A DNA stretch of 17,041 nucleotides, taken from positions 1 through 17,041 of the forward strand of contig JAZURZ010000051.1 in assembly GCA_045606465.1 (NCBI GenBank), read 5' to 3'. This DNA comes from CAKSQL01 sp045606465. Lineage in GTDB: Bacteria > Bacillota > Clostridia > UBA1381. Under the pieces are notes generated by a model. The model was not told the DNA's origin. It worked only from the letters and a program-made list of their open reading frames with translations, and did no database searches. Positions 1 to 7,716 of this stretch are shown one piece after another (the first letter of the stretch is position 1; the number at the start of each line of letters is the position of its first letter). The position numbers and the translations under genes were made by a program.

Positions 1-73
1 ACAAAATCATATAACGAACTACAAACTTTATTTAAAATTTACAGCTTGTTAAAAAATACTTACTCAAAAGCTA

Positions 74-102
74 TTGCTTTTAAAAAAATTTTTTGATATA
101 AT
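74..102 (+). promoter_or_regulatory. Sigma-A-type promoter of murA-ftsQ
   Basis: A -35 box TTGCTT (74-79) and a perfect -10 box TATAAT (97-102) are separated by 17 bases, with TG one base before the -10 (extended -10). Transcription would start near 109 and leave a leader of about 80 bases before the murA ATG at 191. The -35 TTG is also the first base triplet of the longest open murA frame, which rules that codon out as a start on this transcript. Bases 1-73 are AT-rich and I see no gene in them. Confidence 0.75.
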
Positions 103-190
103 CAAAGGATATAAGGAACACATTTTTTTATCTCCCCATATTATGATACTACTTAAAAATAATTGGTATAACAGGGAGGTGTTGCCTTAT

Positions 191-1444
191 ATGAGTAGGC
201 TTATTATACATGGCAAAAAACGCCTGGAGGGTGAAATAGATGTCCAGGGTGCAAAAAACGCTGTGTTGCCTATACTTGCCGCTTCAATTATAAATAGTGG
301 CAAAAATGTTATTTATAATTGTCCCGATTTGACAGATGTTGCAACAACGCTAGAGGTTTTAGAAAGTCTTGGTTGTCATACCCAAAGACATGAAAAGACG
401 CTGATAGTGGATTCATCGGGACTTAATTCAGATGTAATCAATGAAAGCCTTATGCGCCAGATGCGATCTTCCATAATTTTTCTCGGAGCTATAATTGCAC
501 GCTGTAAAAAAGCTGTGGTTTCTATGCCGGGCGGTTGTGAAATAGGCAATCGACCGATAGATTTGCATTTGAAAGCTTTAAGAAGTCTTGGTGTTGAAAT
601 ATCAGAAGCTCATGGGTACATAAATTGTGAGGCCACAAATCTTAAGGGAGCAAATATACATCTGGATTTTCCGAGCGTGGGTGCGACAGAAAATGTTATG
701 CTTGCAGCTTGTGTTGCAGATGGTGTTACAACCATAACCAATGCAGCACGTGAACCTGAAATTGTTGATTTGCAGATGTTTTTAAATCGTATGGGAGCAA
801 AAATTTCGGGAGCAGGAAGCGATGTTATACAAATTGAAGGAACCAAGAAGTTTTATGGAATAGAGCATACAATAATGCCTGACCGAATAGTGGCAGGAAC
901 CTATTTGTGTGCAGTAGCAATGACTGGTGGAAGTGTACTTTTGCGTAACGCATGTGATGCTCATATGCAAGCGATATTGAATCCATTAAGGGAAGCAGGT
1001 TGCAGAATCTATGCAGAGAGAAAGAGAATTATACTAAATTCTCCAAAAAGACTTCAAGCACTTTCCAAGATAAGAACAATGCCACATCCGGGCTTTCCCA
1101 CAGATATACAATCTCCATTTATGGCACTCTGCGCCATAGCAGAGGGAACGAGCATGTTCGTGGAAAACATTTTTGAAAATCGCTTCAGGCATGTAGAAGA
1201 GCTTGCAAGAATGGGTGCAGATATAAAGGTGGATGGCAGAGTGGCAGTGGTCAGAGGCGTGAGGGAATTAAGCGGCGCAAAGGTTGTCGCAAAGGAGCTT
1301 CGTGGAGGAGCAGCCTTGGTTTTGGCGGGACTTGCCGCCGAAGGAGAAACCGAGGTGGATGGTACGATATATATAGATCGAGGCTATGAAAATATAGAAA
1401 AATACTTGTCTGCCTGCGGTGCAGATATTAAAAGAAGGGAGTGA
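191..1444 (+). CDS. murA: UDP-N-acetylglucosamine 1-carboxyvinyltransferase
   Basis: This cytoplasmic enzyme transfers enolpyruvate from PEP to UDP-GlcNAc, the first committed step of peptidoglycan synthesis. The 417-residue product has the family length (about 418). Visible landmarks are K22-N23 in AKNAVLP, the active-site loop GGCEIGNRPID with catalytic C116 (C115 in E. coli, target of fosfomycin), and D305 in FPTDIQ, the general-base position. Cys rather than Asp at 116 predicts fosfomycin sensitivity at the target level. ATG 191 is chosen because AGGGAGGTG lies nine bases upstream and the family-typical N-terminus (a short strand then GEIDVQGAKN) begins there. The frame is open back to a TTG at 74, but that lies in the promoter. 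Some Firmicutes carry two MurA paralogues; which one this is cannot be told here. ftsQ follows after eight bases, so the two are probably cotranscribed. Confidence 0.95.
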   Translation: MSRLIIHGKKRLEGEIDVQGAKNAVLPILAASIINSGKNVIYNCPDLTDVATTLEVLESLGCHTQRHEKTLIVDSSGLNSDVINESLMRQMRSSIIFLGAIIARCKKAVVSMPGGCEIGNRPIDLHLKALRSLGVEISEAHGYINCEATNLKGANIHLDFPSVGATENVMLAACVADGVTTITNAAREPEIVDLQMFLNRMGAKISGAGSDVIQIEGTKKFYGIEHTIMPDRIVAGTYLCAVAMTGGSVLLRNACDAHMQAILNPLREAGCRIYAERKRIILNSPKRLQALSKIRTMPHPGFPTDIQSPFMALCAIAEGTSMFVENIFENRFRHVEELARMGADIKVDGRVAVVRGVRELSGAKVVAKELRGGAALVLAGLAAEGETEVDGTIYIDRGYENIEKYLSACGADIKRRE

Positions 1445-1452
1445 GAAAAACC

Positions 1453-2238
1453 ATGACAGAGAGGCATAATTCAGGAACTATAAGAAGAAGACATACTGAA
1501 AGACAAAGAAAGCGTATTCGTATGATGAAAATACGTCGCACAGTTTTTTTTGCAATTCTTATTCTGATTGCCGTCTTTGTTATTTTGTTTTATACTCCGA
1601 TTTTTAAAATACGCAGTGTAGAGATTGAGGGAAACAATAAAATTGAAACTGTTCAGATTATGGAAAGTGTAGGAGAAGCAGAGGGAAAAAATCTTTTCAG
1701 AATAAAGGCATCGGCAATAAAAAAGAATATTTTGAAAATTCCCTATATAAAGAGTGTGGAAATTGACAGAGTTGTCTTTCGTTCCCGACTTAAAGTCATC
1801 GTTACCGAGTGCGAGGAGGCAGCGTGTATTGCAGGCGGGAGCGGGTACATAATAATAGATACTGCTGCAAAAGTGCTTGCCGAAGCTCAAGAAAAGCCGA
1901 CGGGAATTCCTGAGGTTATAGGTCTTAGTATCACGAATATATCGACGGGAGAACAGTTAAAAATTGAAGAAAAAGATAAATTCAATGTCATGCTGATGTG
2001 CCTGGAGGAAATGAAGAAGATTGATATTCTAAGCGGTGTGGTAAGCTTATCGGTGGCAGATATAGCAAATATTACTTTTAATTATGAAGACAGACTTGAT
2101 GCACTTTGCGGAAGCAATGTTGACCTTGCCAAAAAGCTTGGATTTTTCAAAAGTGCAATAAATTCAAGCAAGCTTACTGAAAATTCGAGGGGTACAATTG
2201 ACCTTACAACGACGGGAAAGGCAATATATACTCCATAA
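1453..2238 (+). CDS. ftsQ: Cell division protein FtsQ/DivIB
   Basis: A bitopic membrane protein of the divisome that, in known bacteria, bridges FtsL/DivIC and the septal wall synthase. The 261-residue product has a very basic N-terminal tail (residues 1-28, rich in Arg and Lys), one membrane helix (about 29-48), then an FtsQ-type POTRA domain (about 51-120) starting FKIRSVEIEGNNKI. A beta-rich extracytoplasmic region follows to the end. Size and order match DivIB/FtsQ. ATG 1453 is preferred over the in-frame GTG at 1441 because GGGAG sits at proper spacing before the ATG, while the GTG lies inside that site and overlaps the murA stop. Clustering with murA upstream and ftsZ downstream supports the call. 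Sequence identity in this family is low, so the name rests on architecture and neighbourhood. Confidence 0.88.
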   Translation: MTERHNSGTIRRRHTERQRKRIRMMKIRRTVFFAILILIAVFVILFYTPIFKIRSVEIEGNNKIETVQIMESVGEAEGKNLFRIKASAIKKNILKIPYIKSVEIDRVVFRSRLKVIVTECEEAACIAGGSGYIIIDTAAKVLAEAQEKPTGIPEVIGLSITNISTGEQLKIEEKDKFNVMLMCLEEMKKIDILSGVVSLSVADIANITFNYEDRLDALCGSNVDLAKKLGFFKSAINSSKLTENSRGTIDLTTTGKAIYTP

Positions 2239-2356
2239 TTGTTTGAGTTTTGGCAGTCTTTGGGTTTTTAATATCGGCTTGTTTGTTCAAAAACGCTATA
2301 AAAGAGCAAAAAAAAGCTTGTAATTTAAAAAAAATGAAAAAATTTTAAAATAACTA

Positions 2357-2385
2357 TTGAATAAATTAAAAAAACATAGTACAAT
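2357..2385 (+). promoter_or_regulatory. Sigma-A-type promoter of ftsZ
   Basis: TTGAAT (2357-2362) and TACAAT (2380-2385) are spaced by exactly 17 bases in the 212-base gap after ftsQ. Transcription would begin near 2392, giving a leader of about 59 bases. No terminator hairpin is visible after ftsQ, so read-through from the murA promoter may also reach ftsZ. Confidence 0.7.
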
Positions 2386-2450
2386 GGTATAAAGGATAGT
2401 AGATAATAGGAGTGTTGTCTGCTTATTGAATTTCAAGGAGGATAAAACCA

Positions 2451-3590
2451 ATGAGTAACATAGAATTGGAAATGGAAACAGTTCAGCCTACCGACGGAGC
2501 AAGAATTAAAGTTATAGGCGTAGGTGGCGGCGGAAACAATGCGGTTGACAGAATGATTGAAGCAGGTGTAACAAAAGCAGAATTTGTTGCAGTTAATACA
2601 GATTTACAACAACTTAAAACTGTAAGAGCTCCGAAAGCAATTCAGATAGGTGTAAGATTGACTCAGGGTCTTGGTGCAGGTGCAAAGCCTGAAATTGGCA
2701 AAAAGGCTGCAGAGGAAACTGAAAATGAAATTAAAGAAATTCTCAAAAACACTGAAATGGTGTTCATTACAGCTGGTATGGGTGGCGGAACAGGAACAGG
2801 TGCAGCTCCCGTAATTGCTAATATTGCAAAGGAAATGGGAGTTTTAACAGTTGCGGTTGTTACAAAGCCATTCTTCTTTGAAGGTCCTCAGAGAATGAGA
2901 AACGCAGAGGCAGGAATTGAAGAATTGAGCAAGGTTGTTGACTCAATTGTTACAATTCCAAACGACCTTTTACTTAAAACTGCTGACAAGAAAATCAGTA
3001 TTTCTGACTCTTTTAAGCTTGCAGACGAAGTTTTGCGTCAAGGTGTTGAGGGTATCATAGAGGTTATTATGCAAGATGGTATCATTAACTGTGACTTTGC
3101 CGATGTTTGCACAATTATGCGTGATTCTGGTGTTGCTCATATGGGCATAGGTGTAGGAAAGGGTGAAAATGCAGCTCAGGACGCTGTAAGAGCAGCTGTT
3201 GAGAGCCCATTGCTTGAAACAAGCATTGCAGGTGCTGCAAATGTGTTGCTTAATATCACAGGTGGAACAGAGTTCTCATTGGTTGATATGGGAGAGGTTT
3301 CAGGCATTGTACGTGAAATGGTTTCTCAGGATGCAACCATAATTGTAGGAACTGCATTCGATGATAATATGAAAGATGAAATCAAGGTTACATTAATTGT
3401 GACAGGTCTTGAAGTGGGACAAAAAAGAGGAACAGGCTCAGGTGCAGAACTCTTTAAGTCAGTAGCTCCGAGCGTGTCAACACAAACAAAAGTACCTACT
3501 TTTGGTTCATCAAATAGCGATGTTTTCTCAAGGACAGTAAAGCCGGGAATTGACAATCTTAATGTTCCTTCTTTCTTGAGAAAGAACTAA
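2451..3590 (+). CDS. ftsZ: Cell division GTPase FtsZ
   Basis: The tubulin homologue that polymerises into the Z ring at mid-cell. The 379-residue product shows every landmark: the N-terminal nucleotide loop VIGVGGGGNNAVDRM (21-35), the tubulin signature GGGTGTG (111-117), and the T7 catalytic loop N213-x-D215 with D218, which completes the GTPase site of the neighbouring subunit. A short variable linker follows, then the C-terminal conserved peptide DNLNVPSFLRKN (368-379), the docking tail for FtsA, SepF, ZapD or MinC-type partners. The ribosome binding site AAGGAGG is nine bases before ATG 2451. The gene has its own promoter and is closed by a strong hairpin terminator, so it can be expressed alone. 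The T7 loop reads INCDFADVC where most homologues have V or L for the first Cys and R or K for the second; this should be tolerated. Confidence 0.97.
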   Translation: MSNIELEMETVQPTDGARIKVIGVGGGGNNAVDRMIEAGVTKAEFVAVNTDLQQLKTVRAPKAIQIGVRLTQGLGAGAKPEIGKKAAEETENEIKEILKNTEMVFITAGMGGGTGTGAAPVIANIAKEMGVLTVAVVTKPFFFEGPQRMRNAEAGIEELSKVVDSIVTIPNDLLLKTADKKISISDSFKLADEVLRQGVEGIIEVIMQDGIINCDFADVCTIMRDSGVAHMGIGVGKGENAAQDAVRAAVESPLLETSIAGAANVLLNITGGTEFSLVDMGEVSGIVREMVSQDATIIVGTAFDDNMKDEIKVTLIVTGLEVGQKRGTGSGAELFKSVAPSVSTQTKVPTFGSSNSDVFSRTVKPGIDNLNVPSFLRKN

Positions 3591-3622
3591 AATAAAAATA
3601 TTCATAAATTTTTATGATAGTA

Positions 3623-3651
3623 AAAAAGGCAACCTTTTGGGTTGCCTTTTT
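3623..3651 (+). terminator. Intrinsic terminator after ftsZ
   Basis: GGCAACC (3628-3634) pairs with GGTTGCC (3640-3646) around a five-base loop. The stem is extended by five A-T pairs, and the descending T run (3647-3651) serves as the U tract. It lies 32 bases after the ftsZ stop. Confidence 0.9.
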
Positions 3652-3799
3652 ATAGCGTAACAGTCATTAAAAATTACTACACTATAAAAAGTCTAACTTT
3701 GGGGCCACATTAAACAATAGTTTTTTTACACCCCATCTTTTAAAATAAATGTTAAAATTGTAAATTGAGGGTTTAAGCTAATATGGAGTTGGTGAATTT

Positions 3800-4669
3800 A
3801 TGAATGCTTTATCTTTTGGTGAGATTTTGTGGGATGTATATCCCGATAATAAATGTCTGGGCGGTGCACCCCTTAACTTTGCGGCACATCTGGCAAAGCA
3901 TGGAGAAAACGCCTATATGATGTCGGCTATAGGAAATGATGATTTGGGCGAAGAAACAAAAAGAAAAGTTAAACAATGGCAGGTACGGGACAAGTATCTT
4001 TGCACTCTTGACAATAAGCCCACCGGCAGATGCCTTGTAACCTTGGACGAAAACAAAGTGCCTTCATATAATCTTTTAGAGGATGTGGCTTATGATTATA
4101 TACCTTGCAATGAATTAGCTGATGACTTTGATGTGTTATATTTTGGAAGTATGGCACTAAGAAGTAAGGAAAATTTTTTCTCGTTAGAAAAACTCCTAAG
4201 AGAAAATAATTTTAAAAATGTTTTTGTTGACCTTAATATAAGACCGCCTTTTTCATTTAAGGACTCGGTTAGATTTTGTGTAAAAAATGCAACTATTCTT
4301 AAAATAAGCCTTGAGGAAATGGGTGTAGTTTCAGAGTTTCTTGAAATTGAAGAATTGCAAGATTATAAAGAGTTTGCAAAGAAATTGTCTTTTGTATATA
4401 ACAACTTAAAATGTATAATTATAACCCTTGGTGCAGATGGCTCGTATGCTCTGGATTGTGCGCAAAATAAAGGATATTTTTGTGCTTGTGAAAAAAGCGA
4501 AGTAAAATCGACAGTAGGAGCGGGAGATAGCTTTTCGGCAGCATATTTACATAAGTATGTGAAAAATAATGAGATTTCAAAATGCCTTGAATATGCAACA
4601 AAGGTTGCAGGATTTGTTGTGTCCCGATATGAGGCTGTTCCTGATTATAACATTGAGGATTTTGCTTAA
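3800..4669 (+). CDS. PfkB-family sugar kinase, probably fructokinase
   Basis: Predicted cytoplasmic ATP-dependent sugar kinase of the ribokinase/PfkB superfamily, 289 residues. The N-terminal sugar-binding signature LGGAPLNFAAHLAKHG (20-35) and the start SFGEILWDVYPD resemble bacterial fructokinases more than ribokinases or 6-phosphofructokinases. The C-terminal PfkB signature STVGAGDSFSAAYLH holds the anion-hole glycines and catalytic base D243. VDLNIRPPF (about 143-151) fits the conserved mid-domain segment. ATG 3800 has GGAG 11 bases upstream, partly merged with GGTG. The gene is isolated: a terminator precedes it and a new promoter follows it, and no transporter or glycosidase lies nearby, so context says nothing about substrate. 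Fructose is the best guess; other ketoses or nucleosides cannot be excluded. I could not find a convincing promoter in the 148 bases upstream. Confidence 0.85.
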   Translation: MNALSFGEILWDVYPDNKCLGGAPLNFAAHLAKHGENAYMMSAIGNDDLGEETKRKVKQWQVRDKYLCTLDNKPTGRCLVTLDENKVPSYNLLEDVAYDYIPCNELADDFDVLYFGSMALRSKENFFSLEKLLRENNFKNVFVDLNIRPPFSFKDSVRFCVKNATILKISLEEMGVVSEFLEIEELQDYKEFAKKLSFVYNNLKCIIITLGADGSYALDCAQNKGYFCACEKSEVKSTVGAGDSFSAAYLHKYVKNNEISKCLEYATKVAGFVVSRYEAVPDYNIEDFA

Positions 4670-4734
4670 AGCTATATTTTCGCACCTTTCAAATAATATG
4701 TTTTTGCATTTTTTACAAAAAAGATATATTTTAC

Positions 4735-4763
4735 TTGAAAAAGGCTTATTTTTGTGATACAAT
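4735..4763 (+). promoter_or_regulatory. Sigma-A-type promoter of the aspartate aminotransferase gene
   Basis: TTGAAA (4735-4740) and TACAAT (4758-4763) have a 17-base spacer, and TGA immediately before the -10 makes an extended -10 element. Transcription would start near 4770, about 70 bases before the ATG at 4840. Confidence 0.75.
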
Positions 4764-4839
4764 ATACGATATGTATAATTTGGAAATAAAAAAGCATATT
4801 ATAAAATTAATGATAGAATTCATTCGGAGGTTGTAATTT

Positions 4840-6027
4840 ATGTTGTCAAATAAAGCAAAAGGAATAAGCCCGTCATCAACCTTGGCGATTGATGCAAAAT
4901 TCAAGCAAATGAAGGCTAATGGCGAAGATGTTGTGGGCTTTGGAGCAGGGGAACCTGATTTTGACACACCGCAATATATAAAGGACGCAGCAATTCGTGC
5001 AATTAACGAAAACAAAACAAGATATACTCCTGCGGCAGGAACGGTGGAGCTTAGAAAAGCAGTTGCTCAGAAGTTTAAAGAGGAAAATGGTCTTTCTTAC
5101 GATTTTACAAATATTGTAATTTCAAATGGAGCAAAGCACTCTTTAATAAATGCATTTATGGCAATTTGTAACCCGGGCGATGAGGTTATCGTACCTGCAC
5201 CATTCTGGGTAAGCTATGCAGAAATGATTAAAATTGCAGATGGAGTGCCTGTTGTTATAAGGACAAGCGAAGAAAGTGATTTTAAAATAAAGCCTGAGGA
5301 AATTTTGTCTGCAATAACCGACAAAACAAAAGCAATTATTATAAATAGTCCCTCTAATCCGACCGGAATGATATATACAAAAGAGGAGCTTGAGGAGATT
5401 GCAAAAATCGCCGTAGAGAAAAATATATATGTCATTTCAGATGAAATTTATGAGCATTTAATTTATGGGGGAGAGCATGTAAGCATTGCCTCTTTTAATG
5501 ACAAAATAAAGGACTTGACAATTGTAATAAATGGTGTTTCAAAAACCTATGCAATGACAGGCTGGAGAATTGGCTTTGCCGCGGCTAATGCAGAAATTGC
5601 AAAAATAATGTCAAACATTCAATCCCATGCAGCATCAAACCCTAACTCAATTGCCCAGGAGGCGGCTTTGGCAGCTTTAAAAGGCGGCAAGGAAGAAATT
5701 GCTATAATGAGGGACGAGTTCAAAAAAAGACGCGACTTTATGGTAGATAAAATTAATAGCATAGAGGGAGTTTCCTGCAAAAAGCCTCAAGGTGCGTTTT
5801 ATATAATGATGAACATCAAAAAGCTTATAGGCAAAGAGATGTATGGAATAACCATTAAAAATTCGGATGATTTTGCTGAAGTGTTTTTGCGTGTGGCAAA
5901 AGTTGCAGTAGTTCCCTGCACAGGCTTTGGAGCAAGTGAATATGTAAGATGGTCATATGCTACAAGTATGGAGAATATAACAGAAGGTCTTGAAAGATTA
6001 GAAAAGTTTCTTTCAGGGAAATTTTAA
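4840..6027 (+). CDS. Class I aminotransferase, aspartate aminotransferase type
   Basis: A cytoplasmic pyridoxal-phosphate enzyme, most like the Ib aspartate aminotransferases that interconvert aspartate and 2-oxoglutarate with oxaloacetate and glutamate. The 395-residue product has the fold-type I set: GAGEPDFDTP (35-44) at the substrate loop, W123 stacking on the cofactor, N173 in PSNPTG, D201 and Y204 in DEIYEHL, the Schiff-base lysine K235 in VSKTYAMTGWR, the phosphate-binding R243, and a C-terminal Arg in EYVRWSYATS for the substrate carboxylate. GGAGG lies nine bases before ATG 4840. It appears to be transcribed alone from its own promoter. Relatives of the same subgroup also act on aromatic amino acids or prephenate, so substrate range is uncertain. 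No terminator hairpin is evident before spoIIM, so read-through is possible. Confidence 0.9.
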   Translation: MLSNKAKGISPSSTLAIDAKFKQMKANGEDVVGFGAGEPDFDTPQYIKDAAIRAINENKTRYTPAAGTVELRKAVAQKFKEENGLSYDFTNIVISNGAKHSLINAFMAICNPGDEVIVPAPFWVSYAEMIKIADGVPVVIRTSEESDFKIKPEEILSAITDKTKAIIINSPSNPTGMIYTKEELEEIAKIAVEKNIYVISDEIYEHLIYGGEHVSIASFNDKIKDLTIVINGVSKTYAMTGWRIGFAAANAEIAKIMSNIQSHAASNPNSIAQEAALAALKGGKEEIAIMRDEFKKRRDFMVDKINSIEGVSCKKPQGAFYIMMNIKKLIGKEMYGITIKNSDDFAEVFLRVAKVAVVPCTGFGASEYVRWSYATSMENITEGLERLEKFLSGKF

Positions 6028-6044
6028 AATTTTAAGTAATCAAA

Positions 6045-6121
6045 CCCCTTTTTTGTGAATAGATATGAAAAGACAGGCTTTTATACGCCGGACAAATTCT
6101 TATCGATAATCAAAAGAGGGG
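6045..6121 (+). repeat. Long-range inverted repeat covering the spoIIM ribosome binding site
   Basis: CCCCTTTTTTG (6045-6055) can pair over 11 positions with CAAAAGAGGGG (6111-6121), with one G-U pair; the loop is 55 bases. The right arm contains the AGAGGGG that serves as ribosome binding site for the TTG start at 6132. In an RNA entering from upstream the site would be hidden; in an RNA starting inside the loop it would be free. The pairing is seen directly; the regulatory role is inferred. Confidence 0.5.
6063..6089 (+). promoter_or_regulatory. Possible sigma-E-like sporulation promoter of spoIIM
   Basis: ATA (6063-6065), a 16-base gap, then TATACGCC (6082-6089) is a partial match to the mother-cell sigma-E pattern (ATA, 16-18 bases, CATACA-like). 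Known spoIIM genes are under sigma-E, which makes the spot plausible, but the -10 matches at only about five of eight positions. Transcription would start near 6096, inside the loop of the inverted repeat. Confidence 0.25.
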
Positions 6122-6131
6122 GGTTTTGTTT

Positions 6132-6707
6132 TTGAAATACGATTTTTTTAAAAAAGAAAAGATATTGTTTTTTTTAATTATTATAGGATTGTTTTTGGGA
6201 GTGATTGCAGGAGCTTTATATATGGCGAATTCAAACTCAGATGATGAAATTTACGCATATCTTTCTCGCTTTTTTGAGAACTTCTCGGCAGATGAAAACA
6301 GATTTGTAATTTTCAAAAATTCTATTTGGGACAATTTAAAGCTTCTGATTTTTGTTGCATTTTGTGGATTTTTCAAATTTGGTCTTGTTGGAATTTTGAC
6401 AGCTTCGGTCACAAAAGGCTTTATAAGTGGCTTTACCACAGCGACCTTTGTGAGGTATTATGCCGCAAGAGGATTGCTTGTGCCCTTGGCATCGGCACTG
6501 TCAAGCATTATATTTATTCCCACTTTTATAATTTTTTGCACAGTTTCTGCAAAATTTTCCTCAGAAAGAAAAACAAAAAAAAGCATTGGTTTGTTTTTTT
6601 GCGTATGCCTTATATGCCTTACTATATTTTGTGTGGTTTCTTTTTTTGATGGATATGTAACCACAACATTTATAAAATTATTAAAGCCTTTTATTGTTAA
6701 AATGTAG
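6132..6707 (+). CDS. spoIIM: Stage II sporulation protein M
   Basis: A polytopic membrane protein which, in sporulating Firmicutes, forms the SpoIID-SpoIIM-SpoIIP complex that remodels septal peptidoglycan so the mother cell can engulf the forespore. The 191-residue product starts with a short charged tail and one membrane helix (about 11-32). A polar stretch (33-65) follows, then a conserved hydrophobic core with FKNSIWDNLKLLIFVAFCG leading into glycine-rich helices (about 67-140), and a last membrane helix near 150-172. This is the layout of the SpoIIM family. The start is TTG 6132, eight bases after AGAGGGGGG; another TTG at 6126 is only two bases from that site and is less likely. xerD follows directly, as spoIIM and xerD are also neighbours in Bacillus. 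The rare TTG start and the hidden ribosome binding site point to tight control of translation. Confidence 0.88.
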   Translation: MKYDFFKKEKILFFLIIIGLFLGVIAGALYMANSNSDDEIYAYLSRFFENFSADENRFVIFKNSIWDNLKLLIFVAFCGFFKFGLVGILTASVTKGFISGFTTATFVRYYAARGLLVPLASALSSIIFIPTFIIFCTVSAKFSSERKTKKSIGLFFCVCLICLTIFCVVSFFDGYVTTTFIKLLKPFIVKM

Positions 6708-6758
6708 CAAAAAAAACATGATGGAAAACAATAACATTGTAAAAAAATATAAAAATAC

Positions 6759-6787
6759 TGTACAAAACAAAAAAAATGTGATATTAT
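6759..6787 (+). promoter_or_regulatory. Probable promoter of xerD
   Basis: TGTACA (6759-6764), a 17-base spacer and TATTAT (6782-6787), with TGA directly before the -10 (extended -10). The -35 is poor (four of six) but the extended -10 can compensate. Transcription would start near 6794, about 30 bases before the GTG at 6824. A second combination slightly upstream (TTGTAA with TACAAA, 18-base spacer) is weaker. Confidence 0.45.
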
Positions 6788-6823
6788 GATGTGGTGAGAA
6801 TTTATAAGAGGGGAGGGCTTTTG

Positions 6824-7705
6824 GTGATAAAATATATAGATGGTTTTTGTGAATTTTTAGATGGAAAAAAATCAAATAACACAATTCTGTCCTACAGAGG
6901 AGATATAATAAGATATGTTGAGTATTTAAAGAAAAGTAACATATCAAATTTCACATTGACAAAAAAGACAACAGTTCTTACATATCTTTTATATTTGCAA
7001 AAGACGGGAAGAGCAAGCTCTACCGTTTCACGAACTCTTGCATCTCTCAGAGCCTTTTACGATTATCTGATTGATGAGTGTAAAGCAGATATGCAAAATC
7101 CCACACTTAATCTTGAATCTCCCAGAATAGAAAGACGGGCTCCTAAAATTCTTACAACCAAGGAGGTAGAACTGCTTTTGGAGCAACCTGATGCACATGA
7201 TGCAAAGGGCTGCCGTGACAAGGCTATGCTGGAGCTTTTGTATGCTACAGGCATAAGGGTTTCGGAACTTATAGGTCTTAAAATAACCGATGTAAATTTG
7301 CAGGTGGGCTTTGTGCGTTGTCATGATGACAAAAAGGAGCGCATTGTGCCGATAGGAAATATCGCAAGAGCGGCAGTTGCAGAGTACATAGAAACAGCTA
7401 GGGATATGCTTTTAAAGGATAAAGAGAAAAATACACTTTTTTTAAATTGCAGCGGTCAGGAACTTTCAAGACAAGGCTTTTGGAAAATTGTTAAGCAATA
7501 TCAAAAAAAAGCAAATATACAAACCCAGATAACACCTCATGTTTTAAGACATTCATTTGCAGCGCATCTGTTAGAAAATGGAGCCGACTTAAAAGCAATT
7601 CAGGAAATGCTTGGTCATGCCGACATTTCCTCCACACAGGTGTATTCTAAATTAATGAATAGCAGAATAAAGGATGTTTATATAAGGGCACATCCGCGTG
7701 CATAA
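6824..7705 (+). CDS. xerD: Tyrosine recombinase XerD
   Basis: Site-specific recombinase that, with a partner Xer protein at dif and activated by FtsK/SpoIIIE-type translocases, resolves chromosome dimers at division. The 293-residue product has an N-terminal SAM-like DNA-binding domain (1-95) and a C-terminal catalytic domain. Catalytic residues are R145 (ATGIRVSEL), H239 and R242 (HVLRH), H265 (LGHADISSTQVY) and nucleophile Y274, and it ends HPRA as XerD proteins do. The beta-hairpin that usually reads GKGxKER and carries the active-site lysine here reads HDDKKER, one residue shorter; K170 or K171 may take over. GTG 6824 is chosen because AGGGGAGGG sits about six bases upstream and the length then fits the family; an upstream GTG at 6791 would place this site inside the coding region. 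Chromosomal context with spoIIM argues against a phage or transposon integrase. Confidence 0.92.
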   Translation: MIKYIDGFCEFLDGKKSNNTILSYRGDIIRYVEYLKKSNISNFTLTKKTTVLTYLLYLQKTGRASSTVSRTLASLRAFYDYLIDECKADMQNPTLNLESPRIERRAPKILTTKEVELLLEQPDAHDAKGCRDKAMLELLYATGIRVSELIGLKITDVNLQVGFVRCHDDKKERIVPIGNIARAAVAEYIETARDMLLKDKEKNTLFLNCSGQELSRQGFWKIVKQYQKKANIQTQITPHVLRHSFAAHLLENGADLKAIQEMLGHADISSTQVYSKLMNSRIKDVYIRAHPRA

Positions 7706-7716
7706 AAAAAATAAAA

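Noticed and set aside
1..73. Possible end of an upstream gene
   Set aside because: All frames are short and AT-rich without recognisable coding character; it reads as an intergenic region leading into the murA promoter.
3699..3735. TGGGG and CCCCA flanking an AT-rich stretch upstream of the PfkB gene
   Set aside because: Only five base pairs around a loop of more than 20 bases; no support as a terminator or regulatory fold.
3758..3784. TTGTAA and TAATAT as a promoter for the PfkB kinase gene
   Set aside because: The spacer is 15 bases and the implied transcription start would fall in the ribosome binding region just before ATG 3800.
6729..6741. ACAAT and ATTGT hairpin followed by an A run after spoIIM
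   Set aside because: Five weak base pairs and no T run on the plus strand, so it does not qualify as a terminator.
6824..7705. Tyrosine recombinase as evidence for a prophage or integrative element
   Set aside because: Length, the HPRA ending and the spoIIM neighbour identify housekeeping XerD; no attachment-site repeats or phage genes are present.
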